NCBI GenBank assembly: GCA_003242085.1
Contig: QBML01000004.1
Location: forward strand, 62,001-126,000
DNA from: Pseudanabaena frigida
Lineage (GTDB): Bacteria > Cyanobacteriota > Cyanobacteriia > Pseudanabaenales > Pseudanabaenaceae
Direction of reading: 5' to 3'
Length of the DNA stretch: 64,000 bases
A program made the position numbers and the translations under genes. Position 1 is the first letter of the stretch, and the number at the start of each line of letters is the position of its first letter. The notes below the pieces were generated by a model. It did no database searches, was not told where the DNA came from, and saw nothing but the letters and a program-made list of their open reading frames with translations. Shown piece by piece: positions 28,716 through 37,602 of this stretch.

Positions 28716-29099
28716 GTGGCTCGCATTGCAGGAGTTGACCTTCCTCGTGACAAGCGCATCGAAATAGGACTAACGTACATATACGGAATCGGTCTAACTA
28801 GCGCCAAAAAAATCTTAGCAGCTACCAAAATAAACCCTGATACAAGGGTAAAAGAGCTTACTGATCCTGAAGTAACGACTTTACGCCAAGAGGTAGAATC
28901 TAACTTTCAAGTAGAAGGCGATCTGCGTCGTCTCGAAGGTTTAAGCATCAAACGTCTAGTAGACATTGGTTGCTATAGAGGTCGTAGACATCGTATGGGT
29001 CTTCCTGTTCGCGGACAGCGTACTCGCACCAATGCCCGTACTCGCCGTGGCGGTCGTCGTACAGTCGCAGGTAAGAAGAAGGCTCCAGGTAAGAAGTAA
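28716..29099 (+). CDS. rpsM: 30S ribosomal protein S13
   Basis: 127 residues, GTG start with GGGAG about 9 bases upstream. It contacts the 50S subunit and P-site tRNA. The opening [14 protein letters not shown] and the basic C-terminal [18 protein letters not shown] are typical. First gene of an rpsM-rpsK-rpoA-rplQ-truA-rplM-rpsI series. rpmJ, which usually precedes it in cyanobacteria, is not intact here. Confidence 0.97.
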   Translation: MARIAGVDLPRDKRIEIGLTYIYGIGLTSAKKILAATKINPDTRVKELTDPEVTTLRQEVESNFQVEGDLRRLEGLSIKRLVDIGCYRGRRHRMGLPVRGQRTRTNARTRRGGRRTVAGKKKAPGKK

Positions 29100-29119
29100 G
29101 TAAGGATTAATACGAAACA

Positions 29120-29515
29120 ATGGCTCGTCAAACAACCCGTAGAACTGGCGCACGCAAAAATAAGCGCAATGTCCCTAATGGAGTCGCTTATATCCAGTCT
29201 ACTTTTAACAACACAATCGTCACGATCGCCGACACTGTTGGCGATGTGATTTCTTGGTCTTCGGCTGGTGCTAGTGGATTTAAGGGCGCGAAGAAGGGCA
29301 CTCCATTTGCAGCGCAAACTGCGGCAGAATCTGCTGCGAGAAGAGCGATAGAGCAAGGAATGCGTCAAGTTGAAGTGATGGTAACAGGTCCTGGATCTGG
29401 CCGTGAAACTGCGGTAAGAGCTTTACAAGCTGCTGGTTTGGAAATCACTTTGATCCGTGACATTACTCCAATTCCTCATAATGGCTGCCGTCCTCCTAAG
29501 CGTAGACGTGTTTAA
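29120..29515 (+). CDS. rpsK: 30S ribosomal protein S11
   Basis: 131 residues. Part of the 30S platform. [18 protein letters not shown], the [14 protein letters not shown] segment and the C-terminal [13 protein letters not shown] are as expected. It is 20 bases after rpsM. A long gap of 184 bases with AATTCGT repeats separates it from rpoA. Confidence 0.97.
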   Translation: MARQTTRRTGARKNKRNVPNGVAYIQSTFNNTIVTIADTVGDVISWSSAGASGFKGAKKGTPFAAQTAAESAARRAIEQGMRQVEVMVTGPGSGRETAVRALQAAGLEITLIRDITPIPHNGCRPPKRRRV

Positions 29516-29580
29516 TTGAATTACGAATTAGCAATTGCGAATTAAAAAATATCAATTCGTAATTCGTAATTCGTAATTAA
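29512..29580. repeat. AATTCGT heptamer array forming an imperfect hairpin
   Basis: AATTCGT is repeated three times at 29554-29574 and closed by AATTAA. The inverse motif TTACGAATTA occurs at 29521, so the gap folds into a large imperfect hairpin that includes the rpsK stop. It resembles the rplJ-rplL repeats and cyanobacterial STRR heptamers. Confidence 0.7.
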
Positions 29581-29699
29581 CCCAAGTATTTACCATTGAT
29601 AGCCTAATTGCGATCGTTGGTAAAACTTAAATTCTAACTTTTTAATTCTCCCAGTCCCTTTGATTTTCGTTTACTCTTGCAGACTAAGTCGGTACAAAT

Positions 29700-30653
29700 A
29701 TGGCACAGTTTCAGGTTGAGTGCGTTGCATCCCATACAGAAAAAGACAATAGCCAGTACAGCCAATTCGTACTGGAACCACTAGATCGGGGGCAAGGCAT
29801 TACCATTGGAAATGCGCTCAGACGAGTATTGCTCTCCAATCTTGAGGGTGCGGCCGTCACAGCTGTTCGCATTGCTGGGGTCAACCATGAGTTCGCGACG
29901 ATTCCAGGCGTGCGGGAAGACGTTTTGGATTTGATGCTCAATCTTAAAGAACTGGTGTTGAAGTCTTATAGCTCGGCACCACAGATCATTCGTTTGGTAG
30001 AGCGCGGTCCAAAGCTAGTTATGGCTACTAGTTTCCATTCTTTGCCATCGGACATTGAAATCGTTAATCCTAACCAATACATTGCAACTCTTAGTGAAGG
30101 CGCAACTTTGGAAATGGAGTTAACGATCGAGCGTGGCAAAGGCTATCGTTCGGTAGATCGTTCTAAAGAAGATCATAATTCTCCGATTGATACTCTCAAG
30201 ATTGATGCTGTGTTTATGCCTGTGCGTAAAGTCAAGTATGAGATTAAGGACGCTCGGATCGGTGATGCGATTAACAAAGAGAGTCTGCAAATCGATATTT
30301 GGACAAACGGCAGCATTACACCTCAAGAAGCGCTTAGCCAAGCTGCTAGTGTGCTAGTGAATTTGTTCTCGCCCTTGCAAGAAATTACCCTTGCGCCTTC
30401 TCTGCCTCAAGAGCGAGATGAGCAAGATGAAACCAAGCAAATTCATATTGAAGAATTGCAACTGTCAGTCAGAGCTTACAACTGTCTCAAACGTGCACAG
30501 ATTAATACTGTTGCCGATTTGTTGGAATACACCCAAGACGATTTACTGGAAATCAAAAACTTTGGTCAAAAGTCGGCTGAGGAAGTTATGGATGCCCTCA
30601 AACAGCATCTGGGCTTAACCTTAACTGAATCCAAAGCTTCTAAAGCTCTGTAA
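29700..30653 (+). CDS. rpoA: RNA polymerase alpha subunit
   Basis: 317 residues. The N-terminal dimerisation/assembly domain (QGITIGNALRRVLLSNLEGAA) and the C-terminal DNA-binding domain (LSVRAYNCLKRAQINTVADLL and KNFGQKSAEEVMDAL) are complete. Normal cyanobacterial length. rplQ follows after 33 bases. Confidence 0.97.
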   Translation: MAQFQVECVASHTEKDNSQYSQFVLEPLDRGQGITIGNALRRVLLSNLEGAAVTAVRIAGVNHEFATIPGVREDVLDLMLNLKELVLKSYSSAPQIIRLVERGPKLVMATSFHSLPSDIEIVNPNQYIATLSEGATLEMELTIERGKGYRSVDRSKEDHNSPIDTLKIDAVFMPVRKVKYEIKDARIGDAINKESLQIDIWTNGSITPQEALSQAASVLVNLFSPLQEITLAPSLPQERDEQDETKQIHIEELQLSVRAYNCLKRAQINTVADLLEYTQDDLLEIKNFGQKSAEEVMDALKQHLGLTLTESKASKAL

Positions 30654-30686
30654 AAAGTTCCTCTCATATCCATCTAGTACACACCT

Positions 30687-31121
30687 ATGCGTCATCGTTG
30701 TAAAACTCCCCAGCTTAATAAAGCTGCCGATCAGCGCAAAGCTCTTCTACGTGCTTTGACGACTGAGCTAATCCTCAGAGGCGAAATCAAGACCACTAGA
30801 GCAAAAGCTGATGCTGTTCGCACCACTGCGGATCACATGATCACGCTTGCTAAGGATGGTTCTTTGCATGCTCGCCGTCAAGCGATCGCCTACCTATACG
30901 ACATCTCAGTTAAGGATGGCGAACCTGTTAGCGATCGCCCTATGACTAAAACCAAGCAAGAACAGTTACCTGAAGAAGAGCGTGTGACTAGCTTAGTTGA
31001 CCTACTGTTTAGCCAAGCTAAAGAACGCTATGCCGATCGCAATGGTGGCTATACACGTATTGTTCGCACGGTCAGCCGTCGCGGTGACAATGCTGAAATG
31101 GCGATCTTGCAACTCGTATAA
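30687..31121 (+). CDS. rplQ: 50S ribosomal protein L17 with an insertion
   Basis: 144 residues, whereas L17 is about 116-120 in most bacteria. The conserved N-terminus ([22 protein letters not shown]) and C-terminus ([21 protein letters not shown]) flank an extra segment of roughly 28 residues (about 73-102). This segment is rich in K, E, D and P and contains a HIP1 site in its DNA (around 30930). The insertion lies where other L17 proteins have a short loop. truA follows at 19 bases. Confidence 0.95.
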   Translation: MRHRCKTPQLNKAADQRKALLRALTTELILRGEIKTTRAKADAVRTTADHMITLAKDGSLHARRQAIAYLYDISVKDGEPVSDRPMTKTKQEQLPEEERVTSLVDLLFSQAKERYADRNGGYTRIVRTVSRRGDNAEMAILQLV

Positions 31122-31139
31122 ACTTCAAAATACCTGAAG

Positions 31140-31979
31140 ATGTTCTCTGCTGATTCTGAGTCTTCTCACCGTGTTGCTTTAGTTATTCAATACTTAGGTA
31201 CACACTTCTATGGGTGGCAAAGACAGCCAAATCATCCCAGTGTGCAACAAACGATTGAAGAAGCGATCACTAAGATTTGTGGAAAAGCAACCGTTTTGCA
31301 TAGTGCAGGTAGGACTGATACAGGAGTTCATGCTGCGGCTCAAGTAGCGCATTTTGATACGTCAAGCATGATCCCTCCCCAACGTTGGGCAAAGGTACTT
31401 AATAGTTATTTGCCTGAAGGTATCTTGATCTGTGGATCGACAGAAGTTGCCCACGACTGGCACGCAAGATTTTCGGCAACATGGCGGCGTTATCGTTACA
31501 CGATTTACACCGCAGCAATCCCGAATCTGTTTGTAAAGCCTTTTAGTTGGCACTACTACCACAATCTCCTTGATGAAAAGCTGATCCATCAAGCCTTGCA
31601 ACCGATGTTAGGCGAGCAGGACATGGCAGCATTTCAAAGAGCAGGTTCGAGCCGTCCCCATAGTCGTCTTGAGCTTCAAGAATCGATATGTTGGCGGAAT
31701 GGTGATTTTGTCCATGTGGAAGTTCAAGCAAGTGGCTTTTTGTACGGCATGATCCGTTTGTTAGTAGGGCAATTAGTCGATGTAGGGTGTTCGCGCCTGA
31801 GTGTCGAAGCCTTTACGAGCATATGGCAAGAAAAACGCCGTATCGAGGTTAAGTATGCTGCTCCACCGCAAGGACTGTGCTTATTGGCGATCGGCTATGC
31901 TGATAACCCATTCGCTGAATTCGCATCGCGCAAGCAAACGTTAGGTTTAAATGATAATCAAGTACTTACCTTGGTTTGA
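31140..31979 (+). CDS. truA: tRNA pseudouridine(38-40) synthase
   Basis: 279 residues. Makes pseudouridine at positions 38-40 in the anticodon arm. The catalytic aspartate is in SAGRTDTGVHA, with YLGTHFYGWQRQP near the start and SGFLYGMIRLLVGQL later. Its place between rplQ and rplM is conserved in cyanobacteria. Confidence 0.96.
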   Translation: MFSADSESSHRVALVIQYLGTHFYGWQRQPNHPSVQQTIEEAITKICGKATVLHSAGRTDTGVHAAAQVAHFDTSSMIPPQRWAKVLNSYLPEGILICGSTEVAHDWHARFSATWRRYRYTIYTAAIPNLFVKPFSWHYYHNLLDEKLIHQALQPMLGEQDMAAFQRAGSSRPHSRLELQESICWRNGDFVHVEVQASGFLYGMIRLLVGQLVDVGCSRLSVEAFTSIWQEKRRIEVKYAAPPQGLCLLAIGYADNPFAEFASRKQTLGLNDNQVLTLV

Positions 31980-32041
31980 AATTTGCAAAGGCGTTTCCAA
32001 AATAAAAATTTCATAGATAAATTTCGCTTGTAGAGAAACTA

Positions 32042-32509
32042 ATGACTACAACTACACTTACTCCTAATAAAAGCTACTTACCAAAAGATCCAGATCGTAA
32101 ATGGTACGTTATCGATGCGGAAGGTCAGCGTCTTGGACGGCTTGCTAGTGCGATCGCGGTAATCCTACGCGGCAAAAATAAGCCCATCTATACGCCCCAC
32201 TTAGATACTGGTGATTTCGTCGTTGTGATCAACGCCGAAAAAATTGCCGTAACTGGTAAAAAATCTACCCAAAAGCTATACAGAAGACATTCTGGTCGCC
32301 CAGGTGGGATGAAGGAAGAGACCTTTGACAAGGTAATCGCTCGCGTCCCCGAGCGCGTTCTCGAACATGCGATTAAAGGTATGTTGCCAAAGAATACCCT
32401 CGGTCGTCAGCTTTTCACCAAGCTCAAGGTTTATAAGGGTGCTAGCCATCCCCATGAGGCTCAACAGCCCGAAACCTTGGTCATCAATACCATTCCATCG
32501 CTGAAGTAG
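32042..32509 (+). CDS. rplM: 50S ribosomal protein L13
   Basis: 155 residues. An early-assembly 50S protein. [15 protein letters not shown] opening and the [11 protein letters not shown] signature are present. Twelve bases separate it from rpsI. Confidence 0.97.
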   Translation: MTTTTLTPNKSYLPKDPDRKWYVIDAEGQRLGRLASAIAVILRGKNKPIYTPHLDTGDFVVVINAEKIAVTGKKSTQKLYRRHSGRPGGMKEETFDKVIARVPERVLEHAIKGMLPKNTLGRQLFTKLKVYKGASHPHEAQQPETLVINTIPSLK

Positions 32510-32521
32510 GAGAAATCACAG

Positions 32522-32935
32522 ATGTCAGATACCGAACGTTCTAATCGTGCTGTTTACTGGGGAACTGGTCGTCGTAAGACCGCGATCGCCCGCGTACGCC
32601 TCGTCCCAGGTGAAGGCAAAATCGTAATCAACGGCAAACCAGGTGATCTGTATTTGCAGTTCAACCCTAGCTACATCTCAGGTGTAAAGGCTCCTTTAGA
32701 AACCTTGGGCTTGGAAAATGAGTACGATGTTTTGGTCAACGCTCATGGTGGCGGTGTAACTGGTCAAGCTGATGCGATTCGCTTGGGTGTTGCTCGTGCA
32801 TTGTGCGAACTTGCTCCTGAAAATCGTAAGCCTCTCAAAGTTGAAGGCTACATGACTCGAGATCCTCGTTGTAAGGAACGTAAGAAGTATGGGCTTAAGA
32901 AAGCTCGTAAAGCTCCTCAATACTCGAAGCGGTAA
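32522..32935 (+). CDS. rpsI: 30S ribosomal protein S9
   Basis: 137 residues. Its basic tail reaches P-site tRNA and ends in YSKR as expected. [14 protein letters not shown] opens the fold and [19 protein letters not shown] is the signature region. It ends the cluster. rpmE and prfA, which often follow in cyanobacteria, are not here. Confidence 0.97.
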   Translation: MSDTERSNRAVYWGTGRRKTAIARVRLVPGEGKIVINGKPGDLYLQFNPSYISGVKAPLETLGLENEYDVLVNAHGGGVTGQADAIRLGVARALCELAPENRKPLKVEGYMTRDPRCKERKKYGLKKARKAPQYSKR

Positions 32936-32938
32936 TAA

Positions 32939-32971
32939 AAAAGAGAGATGGTATATATTCATCTCTCTTTT
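32939..32971 (+). terminator. rpsI terminator
   Basis: A 12-bp perfect stem (32939-32950 with 32960-32971) with a T-run four bases after the rpsI stop. It is immediately followed by a second, longer hairpin. Confidence 0.8.
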
Positions 32972-32972
32972 C

Positions 32973-33027
32973 AAAGCCCAAATAAATAGAGGCGGCGCTT
33001 AGCGCCGCCTCTATTTATTTGGGCTTT
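32973..33027. terminator. 26-bp perfect hairpin between rpsI and porin
   Basis: Left arm 32973-32998, loop TTA, right arm 33002-33027. Core GGCGGCGC/GCGCCGCC and AAAGCCC/GGGCTTT ends. It lies between converging genes. Since rpsI already has its own terminator, this one may chiefly serve the porin or be an inserted element. Confidence 0.8.
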
Positions 33028-33053
33028 ATATCTAACCTGCTAGCAAAGACTTC

Positions 33054-34748
33054 CTAGAAAGAGAAAGTAGTACGAATTACGCCAACAGTTGCAGTACCGT
33101 TACGGGAATCGCTACCTTGGTTAAACACAAAGAATACCCCAGGGGTAATGCTGATGTTCTTGGTGACAGAGAAGCGGTAAAAAGTTTCGAGTTGGTAAGG
33201 AGTAGTAGGACTAGTTAAGCTAACAAAATTTGGAATTACACCCAAAACTGCTCCACTGGCACTTGAGGTAAAGAGAGGTTGACCAAAGCTAATAGCTGCC
33301 AAGTCTCCCTCAGCAAACAAGTCCTTGCCAGAGATAGAAGCTAACCAACTAGTGTTAGTTGTGGAAAGCTGCGAAACACTAGCGACTTTGCCGTCAATAA
33401 ATGTTGCAGAACCCCAAAGATTGAAAGTGAATTTCTTGGTGACATCCCAAATCAAACTACCAACAATTGTATTACTGTTGAACTCAGAATTTGAAAACCC
33501 AGGAGTGGTGCTTGAATTTAAGCCTGCTCCGAGACTACCACCTGTAGTAAAAGCGTTAGCATAGGTGATACCAAAAGTCAGGGTTTCAGCAGGCTTCAAG
33601 ACTAACTGAGCGATAATCTTGGTGTCACCACCAGTGACTCCACCTCGACCAGTTACAAGAGCGGCATTGGATGCGCTATAGGCGGCTTGGAAGCTAACTT
33701 TGTCAGAAATCTTCCAGTCAAAACCTGCGACGGCTGGATTTCCACTCGATGCAATACGAATCGCAGGATTGAATCGTCCAAAGCGAGAAATTGTTCCTTG
33801 GCTATCGCTTTCAAGCGGATTAAGGGGATTGATGATATCTTCTGTTTGACCAATTGGAGCTATGTAAGCCGTGAAAGAATCACCAATTGGGAATTTGTAA
33901 TACAGACGGTTAATTTCAAATGTATTGTTGGGAGTACCGCTTTCAAAAGACAAACGGCTGGCATTGGGAACACCTAAGGCATCGCCGAGGTTAGGCGTAT
34001 TGCTCGCTTGCAAACGAGTTCTCAACAAATCTTTGCCAGTGAAACTGGTATCAAGGTTCAATCGTACACGGTAGCTGAAGATAGTATTAGTTCTATCAGC
34101 TCCGCCAGGAGGTAGTAGTGTACCATTTGAACCAGAAACACCATCAGAAGCCGCAGCCAGACCAAAGATTGCTTCGCCGCGTAGTTTGGTGGTGGTAGAA
34201 AACTGTTGTGCTTCGAGCTTAGCGGTCTTAGCATCAAGGGCATCGACGCGACCGCGAAGAGTTGCTAGTTCAGCTGCAAATTCTTCTTGAAGTTTTTGTA
34301 AAGTAGCAAGATCTTCTTTGCTGACTTTATCAGCTAAGCCTGCGGAGATAATTTCGTTGATTTTGTCCAAACAAGCATTCAAACCTGCGGCAAATTCATA
34401 GCGGCTGGCTGCTTGTTTGCCACGGAAAGTGCGATCGGGGTAACCAGCGATACAACCGTAGCGCTCTACCAACGATTGCAATGCGGTGAAAGCCCAATCA
34501 GTAGGCTTGACATCGCTGAGTTGAGATACTGAGGTAACGTTTTGAGAAACAGCGTTTGGACGTAACTGTTCTTGTTCGATAAGCGTGTCATTACCAACAG
34601 AGTTGATAATTTCCGATGTATTTGTATTACTGTCACTTTTAAGAGAAGCTTGTGTTTCGGCGTTAGCAACGCCCCCCATGAGAGCAACAGCAGCAGAAAT
34701 TACGACTGGAGTAATTAAACTATAATTTTTCTTTGAAATATTAGTCAT
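33054..34748 (-). CDS. SLH-domain OprB-type outer-membrane porin
   Basis: About 564 residues from ATG at 34746-34748. An upstream ATG at 34758-34760 would place the ribosome site directly against the start. A signal peptide (ends VANA) is followed by a single SLH domain (KPTDWAFTALQSLVERYGC...GYPDRTF), a coiled coil (about 145-190), and a beta-barrel ending in phenylalanine (TFSF), as in cyanobacterial SomA/Slr1841-type porins. These tether the outer membrane to peptidoglycan and pass ions or small solutes. Confidence 0.93.
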   Translation of the reverse strand: MTNISKKNYSLITPVVISAAVALMGGVANAETQASLKSDSNTNTSEIINSVGNDTLIEQEQLRPNAVSQNVTSVSQLSDVKPTDWAFTALQSLVERYGCIAGYPDRTFRGKQAASRYEFAAGLNACLDKINEIISAGLADKVSKEDLATLQKLQEEFAAELATLRGRVDALDAKTAKLEAQQFSTTTKLRGEAIFGLAAASDGVSGSNGTLLPPGGADRTNTIFSYRVRLNLDTSFTGKDLLRTRLQASNTPNLGDALGVPNASRLSFESGTPNNTFEINRLYYKFPIGDSFTAYIAPIGQTEDIINPLNPLESDSQGTISRFGRFNPAIRIASSGNPAVAGFDWKISDKVSFQAAYSASNAALVTGRGGVTGGDTKIIAQLVLKPAETLTFGITYANAFTTGGSLGAGLNSSTTPGFSNSEFNSNTIVGSLIWDVTKKFTFNLWGSATFIDGKVASVSQLSTTNTSWLASISGKDLFAEGDLAAISFGQPLFTSSASGAVLGVIPNFVSLTSPTTPYQLETFYRFSVTKNISITPGVFFVFNQGSDSRNGTATVGVIRTTFSF

Positions 34749-34760
34749 TGAAAATATCAT

Positions 34761-34768
34761 TCCTCACA
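34761..34768 (-). promoter_or_regulatory. Possible Yfr1 sRNA pairing site at the porin start
   Basis: The porin mRNA reads UGUGAGGA here, exactly complementary to UCCUCACA within the conserved unpaired core ACUCCUCACAC of the cyanobacterial sRNA Yfr1. It includes the likely Shine-Dalgarno GAGGA. Yfr1 is known to repress outer-membrane porin mRNAs in Prochlorococcus. The site here is an inference. Confidence 0.45.
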
Positions 34769-35187
34769 ACGTAGACAGTGTTGCATTTAATTTGGGGAAA
34801 TGTAACACTAATTACGTTTTTCAATTAAGGTTTGGTATACCCATTAATTATGTGTATGCGACCTATAGAGAAAAGTCTTTACTAATCATGTATAAGATTG
34901 TTGACAAGCTTTTTAGTATTAACTCATTCAACCCTAACGATTAGTTTTGTCGATTAAAATTTTTTGTTTTTAATATTGGCAAGAATGAAAAACTAAGAGA
35001 TCGCAATGCTGTCAAGTATTTCTACGATGCGCCACATTTTATCTAGTTATCTCTATGATTTAACAACAAAGCCCCGTATAACGGGGCTTTGTTGTTAAAT
35101 ATATGTTTTTATCAGCAAAAAATTTGAATCTGTGAGTATTTGGAGTCAGTTCGCAAACTCTAAAACATAATAATTAGTAATAATTAT
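34769..35187. other. Porin upstream region
   Basis: About 420 bases without a plausible gene. It is AT-rich and holds the minus-strand leader of the porin and a strong hairpin (35058-35100) that belongs to the gene upstream. I could not pick a convincing promoter pair. Confidence 0.5.
35058..35100 (-). terminator. 20-bp perfect hairpin
   Basis: Left arm 35058-35077, loop ATA, right arm 35081-35100, with a GCCCCGT/ACGGGGC core. About 88 bases past the stop of the secreted-protein gene on the minus strand. Likely its terminator. Confidence 0.7.
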
Positions 35188-35730
35188 TTAGTCTGCTTTA
35201 ATTCTCTCGATGCCACGATCGAGGACTTGATAATAAAGTGGCAAATATCCAGATTTTATGCCACCTTCTTCTTTTGCTTTCTCTAAATTACCTTTTAGAG
35301 TGTGACTATTGTGAACGCTATAGATCTCGTAATGATCGCCAACAAATACATAGTCAGCCACATCGGTAAACTCTTCGCCTTTGAGTAGCTGCCAAAGATC
35401 GTTCGCATAAACAAAGTGATAATCTGCTAAATCTGGACTTGAGGAGGGACGTTCTACTGCGGCAGAGATCTCTGCGGTGTAATGGGGATTGGTATTTGAG
35501 GGAGGAACAATTTTGCTGGTGACGTTGCGATAGAAACAGCTTTCGTTATAACAAAACCTCAATTTTGCCATTTTGTTTTTGATTGTTTCAAAACGATCGA
35601 CGATTTGAATTGAAGTAGGTTCAGATGCCTCAGATACATTGCCGCCAAAAGAGTTTGTAAAGGTTATGCCAAGGCAAATTACACAAATCAAAAATATGCT
35701 GGCAAGCGATCGCCATTGTTTAATCGTCAT
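35188..35730 (-). CDS. Secreted protein of unknown function
   Basis: 180 residues. The N-terminal hydrophobic segment (about 9-28) after positive residues is a signal peptide or anchor. The mature part has two close cysteines (RFCYNESCFYR), possibly a disulfide, and a conserved-looking YHFVYANDLWQLLKGEE region. I do not recognise the family. It lies downstream of the ABC1-kinase gene on the same strand with an 86-base gap. Confidence 0.7.
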   Translation of the reverse strand: MTIKQWRSLASIFLICVICLGITFTNSFGGNVSEASEPTSIQIVDRFETIKNKMAKLRFCYNESCFYRNVTSKIVPPSNTNPHYTAEISAAVERPSSSPDLADYHFVYANDLWQLLKGEEFTDVADYVFVGDHYEIYSVHNSHTLKGNLEKAKEEGGIKSGYLPLYYQVLDRGIERIKAD

Positions 35731-35816
35731 AAGATTCTTGGTTACTATTAAGATGCCAGTAGAAGAATGCTTTGCGTGTCTCTAAATAAATAGTTCGAAT
35801 ATTAATAGTTCAAATA

Positions 35817-37514
35817 TTAGTTATTGATATTTTGGAAAGCGGCAAAGGGGAGGGCAGCAGCGATCGCTTTAGGTACAGATCCAGCCAAAGCTCTTACCGC
35901 CATACCCCATAACTTAGCGGGGTCTAAATCAGGGCTGAGCATTTGCCAGATTCGCATTAGTTCTTCCGTATGTAAACGATTGTCTTCGGTGAGCGCTAAC
36001 AGAATGCGACGGCGGATATATTCGCCATCTTTGGAAGTCAAGAATTTAAAGCCCATACTGGCGGTCGGAATAATGTCAAACTGACCATCGGATTTGGCGA
36101 TCGCTAAGAGATTTTCTAAGCGAGACCATTGGAACTTATCATCTTTGAAGAGAACTTCTAATAATCTCGAACGCAGGCTTTCAGACTCATCGGTGAGCAA
36201 TCGACGTGCAACATAGGGATAAGCAACCTGCACGATCTGAAATTCGGGATTGAGGCTCAGAGCTACGCCTTCTTGGGTGATTACAGATCGGATGATTAAG
36301 GCAAATTTGGCAGGTAAACAGAAAGGATAGTCATACATCACTTTTGAGAAGCGATCGGTGACGACTTTAAAGTTAAAGTCCTTGACTTTCTCGGACATGA
36401 TATCGCCGAGTACCGATTCCAGTGCATTCACAATCGGCTTCATCTCGATGTCAGGTTGCAAGAATCCGAGCCGCACATAGTCTTGCCCTAGTTCATCGTA
36501 ATCCTTATTCAGCAAATGCACGACTGAATCGACTAGCTGCTCTTTGGTTTGTAGATCTAGTTGATCCATCATCCCAAAATCGATATACGCCATCTTTCCG
36601 TCATACGTGGCGAAGAGATTGCCGGGATGAGGATCGGCATGGAAAAAGCCAAATTCTAACAGTTGGCGCAATCCAGACATTACGCCAATTCGGACGAGGT
36701 TATCGGTATTTAGACCTGCGGTTTTGATTTGCTCGATTTCATTGAGTTTTATGCCATCGATCCATTCCAAGGTGAGGACGCGATGGGTGCTGTAATGACG
36801 ATATATCGATGGAACTTTGACATCAGGGTCGTTTTTGAAATAACTAGCAAAACGCTCTGCATTAGTAGCTTCATGGGCATAGTCGATTTCTTCAAATAAT
36901 TTCAATCCGAATTCATCAACGATCGCTACTAGGCTATTACCTAAATTGAGCGGTAAAAGTGGGCCAAGCCAGCCTGCAATCCAACGCATGAGATATAAAT
37001 CAAGGGTCAGCGTCGGAATTAAAGTGGGGCGTTGGACTTTGACGGCTACTTCTTCACCTGAATAGAGAGTCGCTCTGTAAACCTGACCTAAACTTGCCGC
37101 CGCGACAGGATCTTCGGAAATAGTACGATAAATTTTACTGACGGGCTTGCCTAGCTCTGACTCAATAATCTCAAAGGCTTGCTCATTGGAAAATGGTGGC
37201 AATTGGTCTTGAAGTTTGGTTAATTCTTCTAAGAAATCTACACGCACTAAGTCTGGTCTAGTCGATAGCGCTTGTCCGACTTTGATATAAGTAGGTCCAA
37301 GGGTGGTAATGATGCGCCGTAACTGTTCAGCTAATTTTGGTTGACTAACAGTGTTACCAGTCAGAACATCCCAACCAAAGGCTAAGCCAAAGCTCAAAGC
37401 AAAATAAATTATTTTTAAAATCCGACTAATCGCTAACCAAGGGCGACGACCGTAGTATTCGGCATTGGCTTTGGCATCGTAGCGATTTAGCTGCTCAAGA
37501 GGATGCTGACTCAC
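35817..37514 (-). CDS. ABC1/AarF/UbiB-family atypical kinase
   Basis: 565 residues. An atypical protein-kinase-like ATPase. The KxGQ motif (YIKVGQALSTRPD), the alanine-rich loop (AAASLGQVYRA), VAVKVQRP with the lysine, and HADPHPGN and YIDFGMMD for metal and ATP are present. Hydrophobic segments are weak, with one possible at the C-terminus. Relatives support quinone or plastoquinone metabolism and stress tolerance in cyanobacteria and plastids. The precise role here is unknown. Confidence 0.9.
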   Translation of the reverse strand: MSQHPLEQLNRYDAKANAEYYGRRPWLAISRILKIIYFALSFGLAFGWDVLTGNTVSQPKLAEQLRRIITTLGPTYIKVGQALSTRPDLVRVDFLEELTKLQDQLPPFSNEQAFEIIESELGKPVSKIYRTISEDPVAAASLGQVYRATLYSGEEVAVKVQRPTLIPTLTLDLYLMRWIAGWLGPLLPLNLGNSLVAIVDEFGLKLFEEIDYAHEATNAERFASYFKNDPDVKVPSIYRHYSTHRVLTLEWIDGIKLNEIEQIKTAGLNTDNLVRIGVMSGLRQLLEFGFFHADPHPGNLFATYDGKMAYIDFGMMDQLDLQTKEQLVDSVVHLLNKDYDELGQDYVRLGFLQPDIEMKPIVNALESVLGDIMSEKVKDFNFKVVTDRFSKVMYDYPFCLPAKFALIIRSVITQEGVALSLNPEFQIVQVAYPYVARRLLTDESESLRSRLLEVLFKDDKFQWSRLENLLAIAKSDGQFDIIPTASMGFKFLTSKDGEYIRRRILLALTEDNRLHTEELMRIWQMLSPDLDPAKLWGMAVRALAGSVPKAIAAALPFAAFQNINN

Positions 37515-37602
37515 GCTGGTAAATACCTTTTTTTATATTCAGTTCAACTTATCAGTATACAAAAATACATATTATAGTTGTAACAATTTTTTAATCACAA
37601 TC

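Noticed and set aside
37560-37602. Glycine riboswitch before gcvT
   Set aside because: The leader is short and AT-rich, without the conserved paired GGAGA-type aptamer features.
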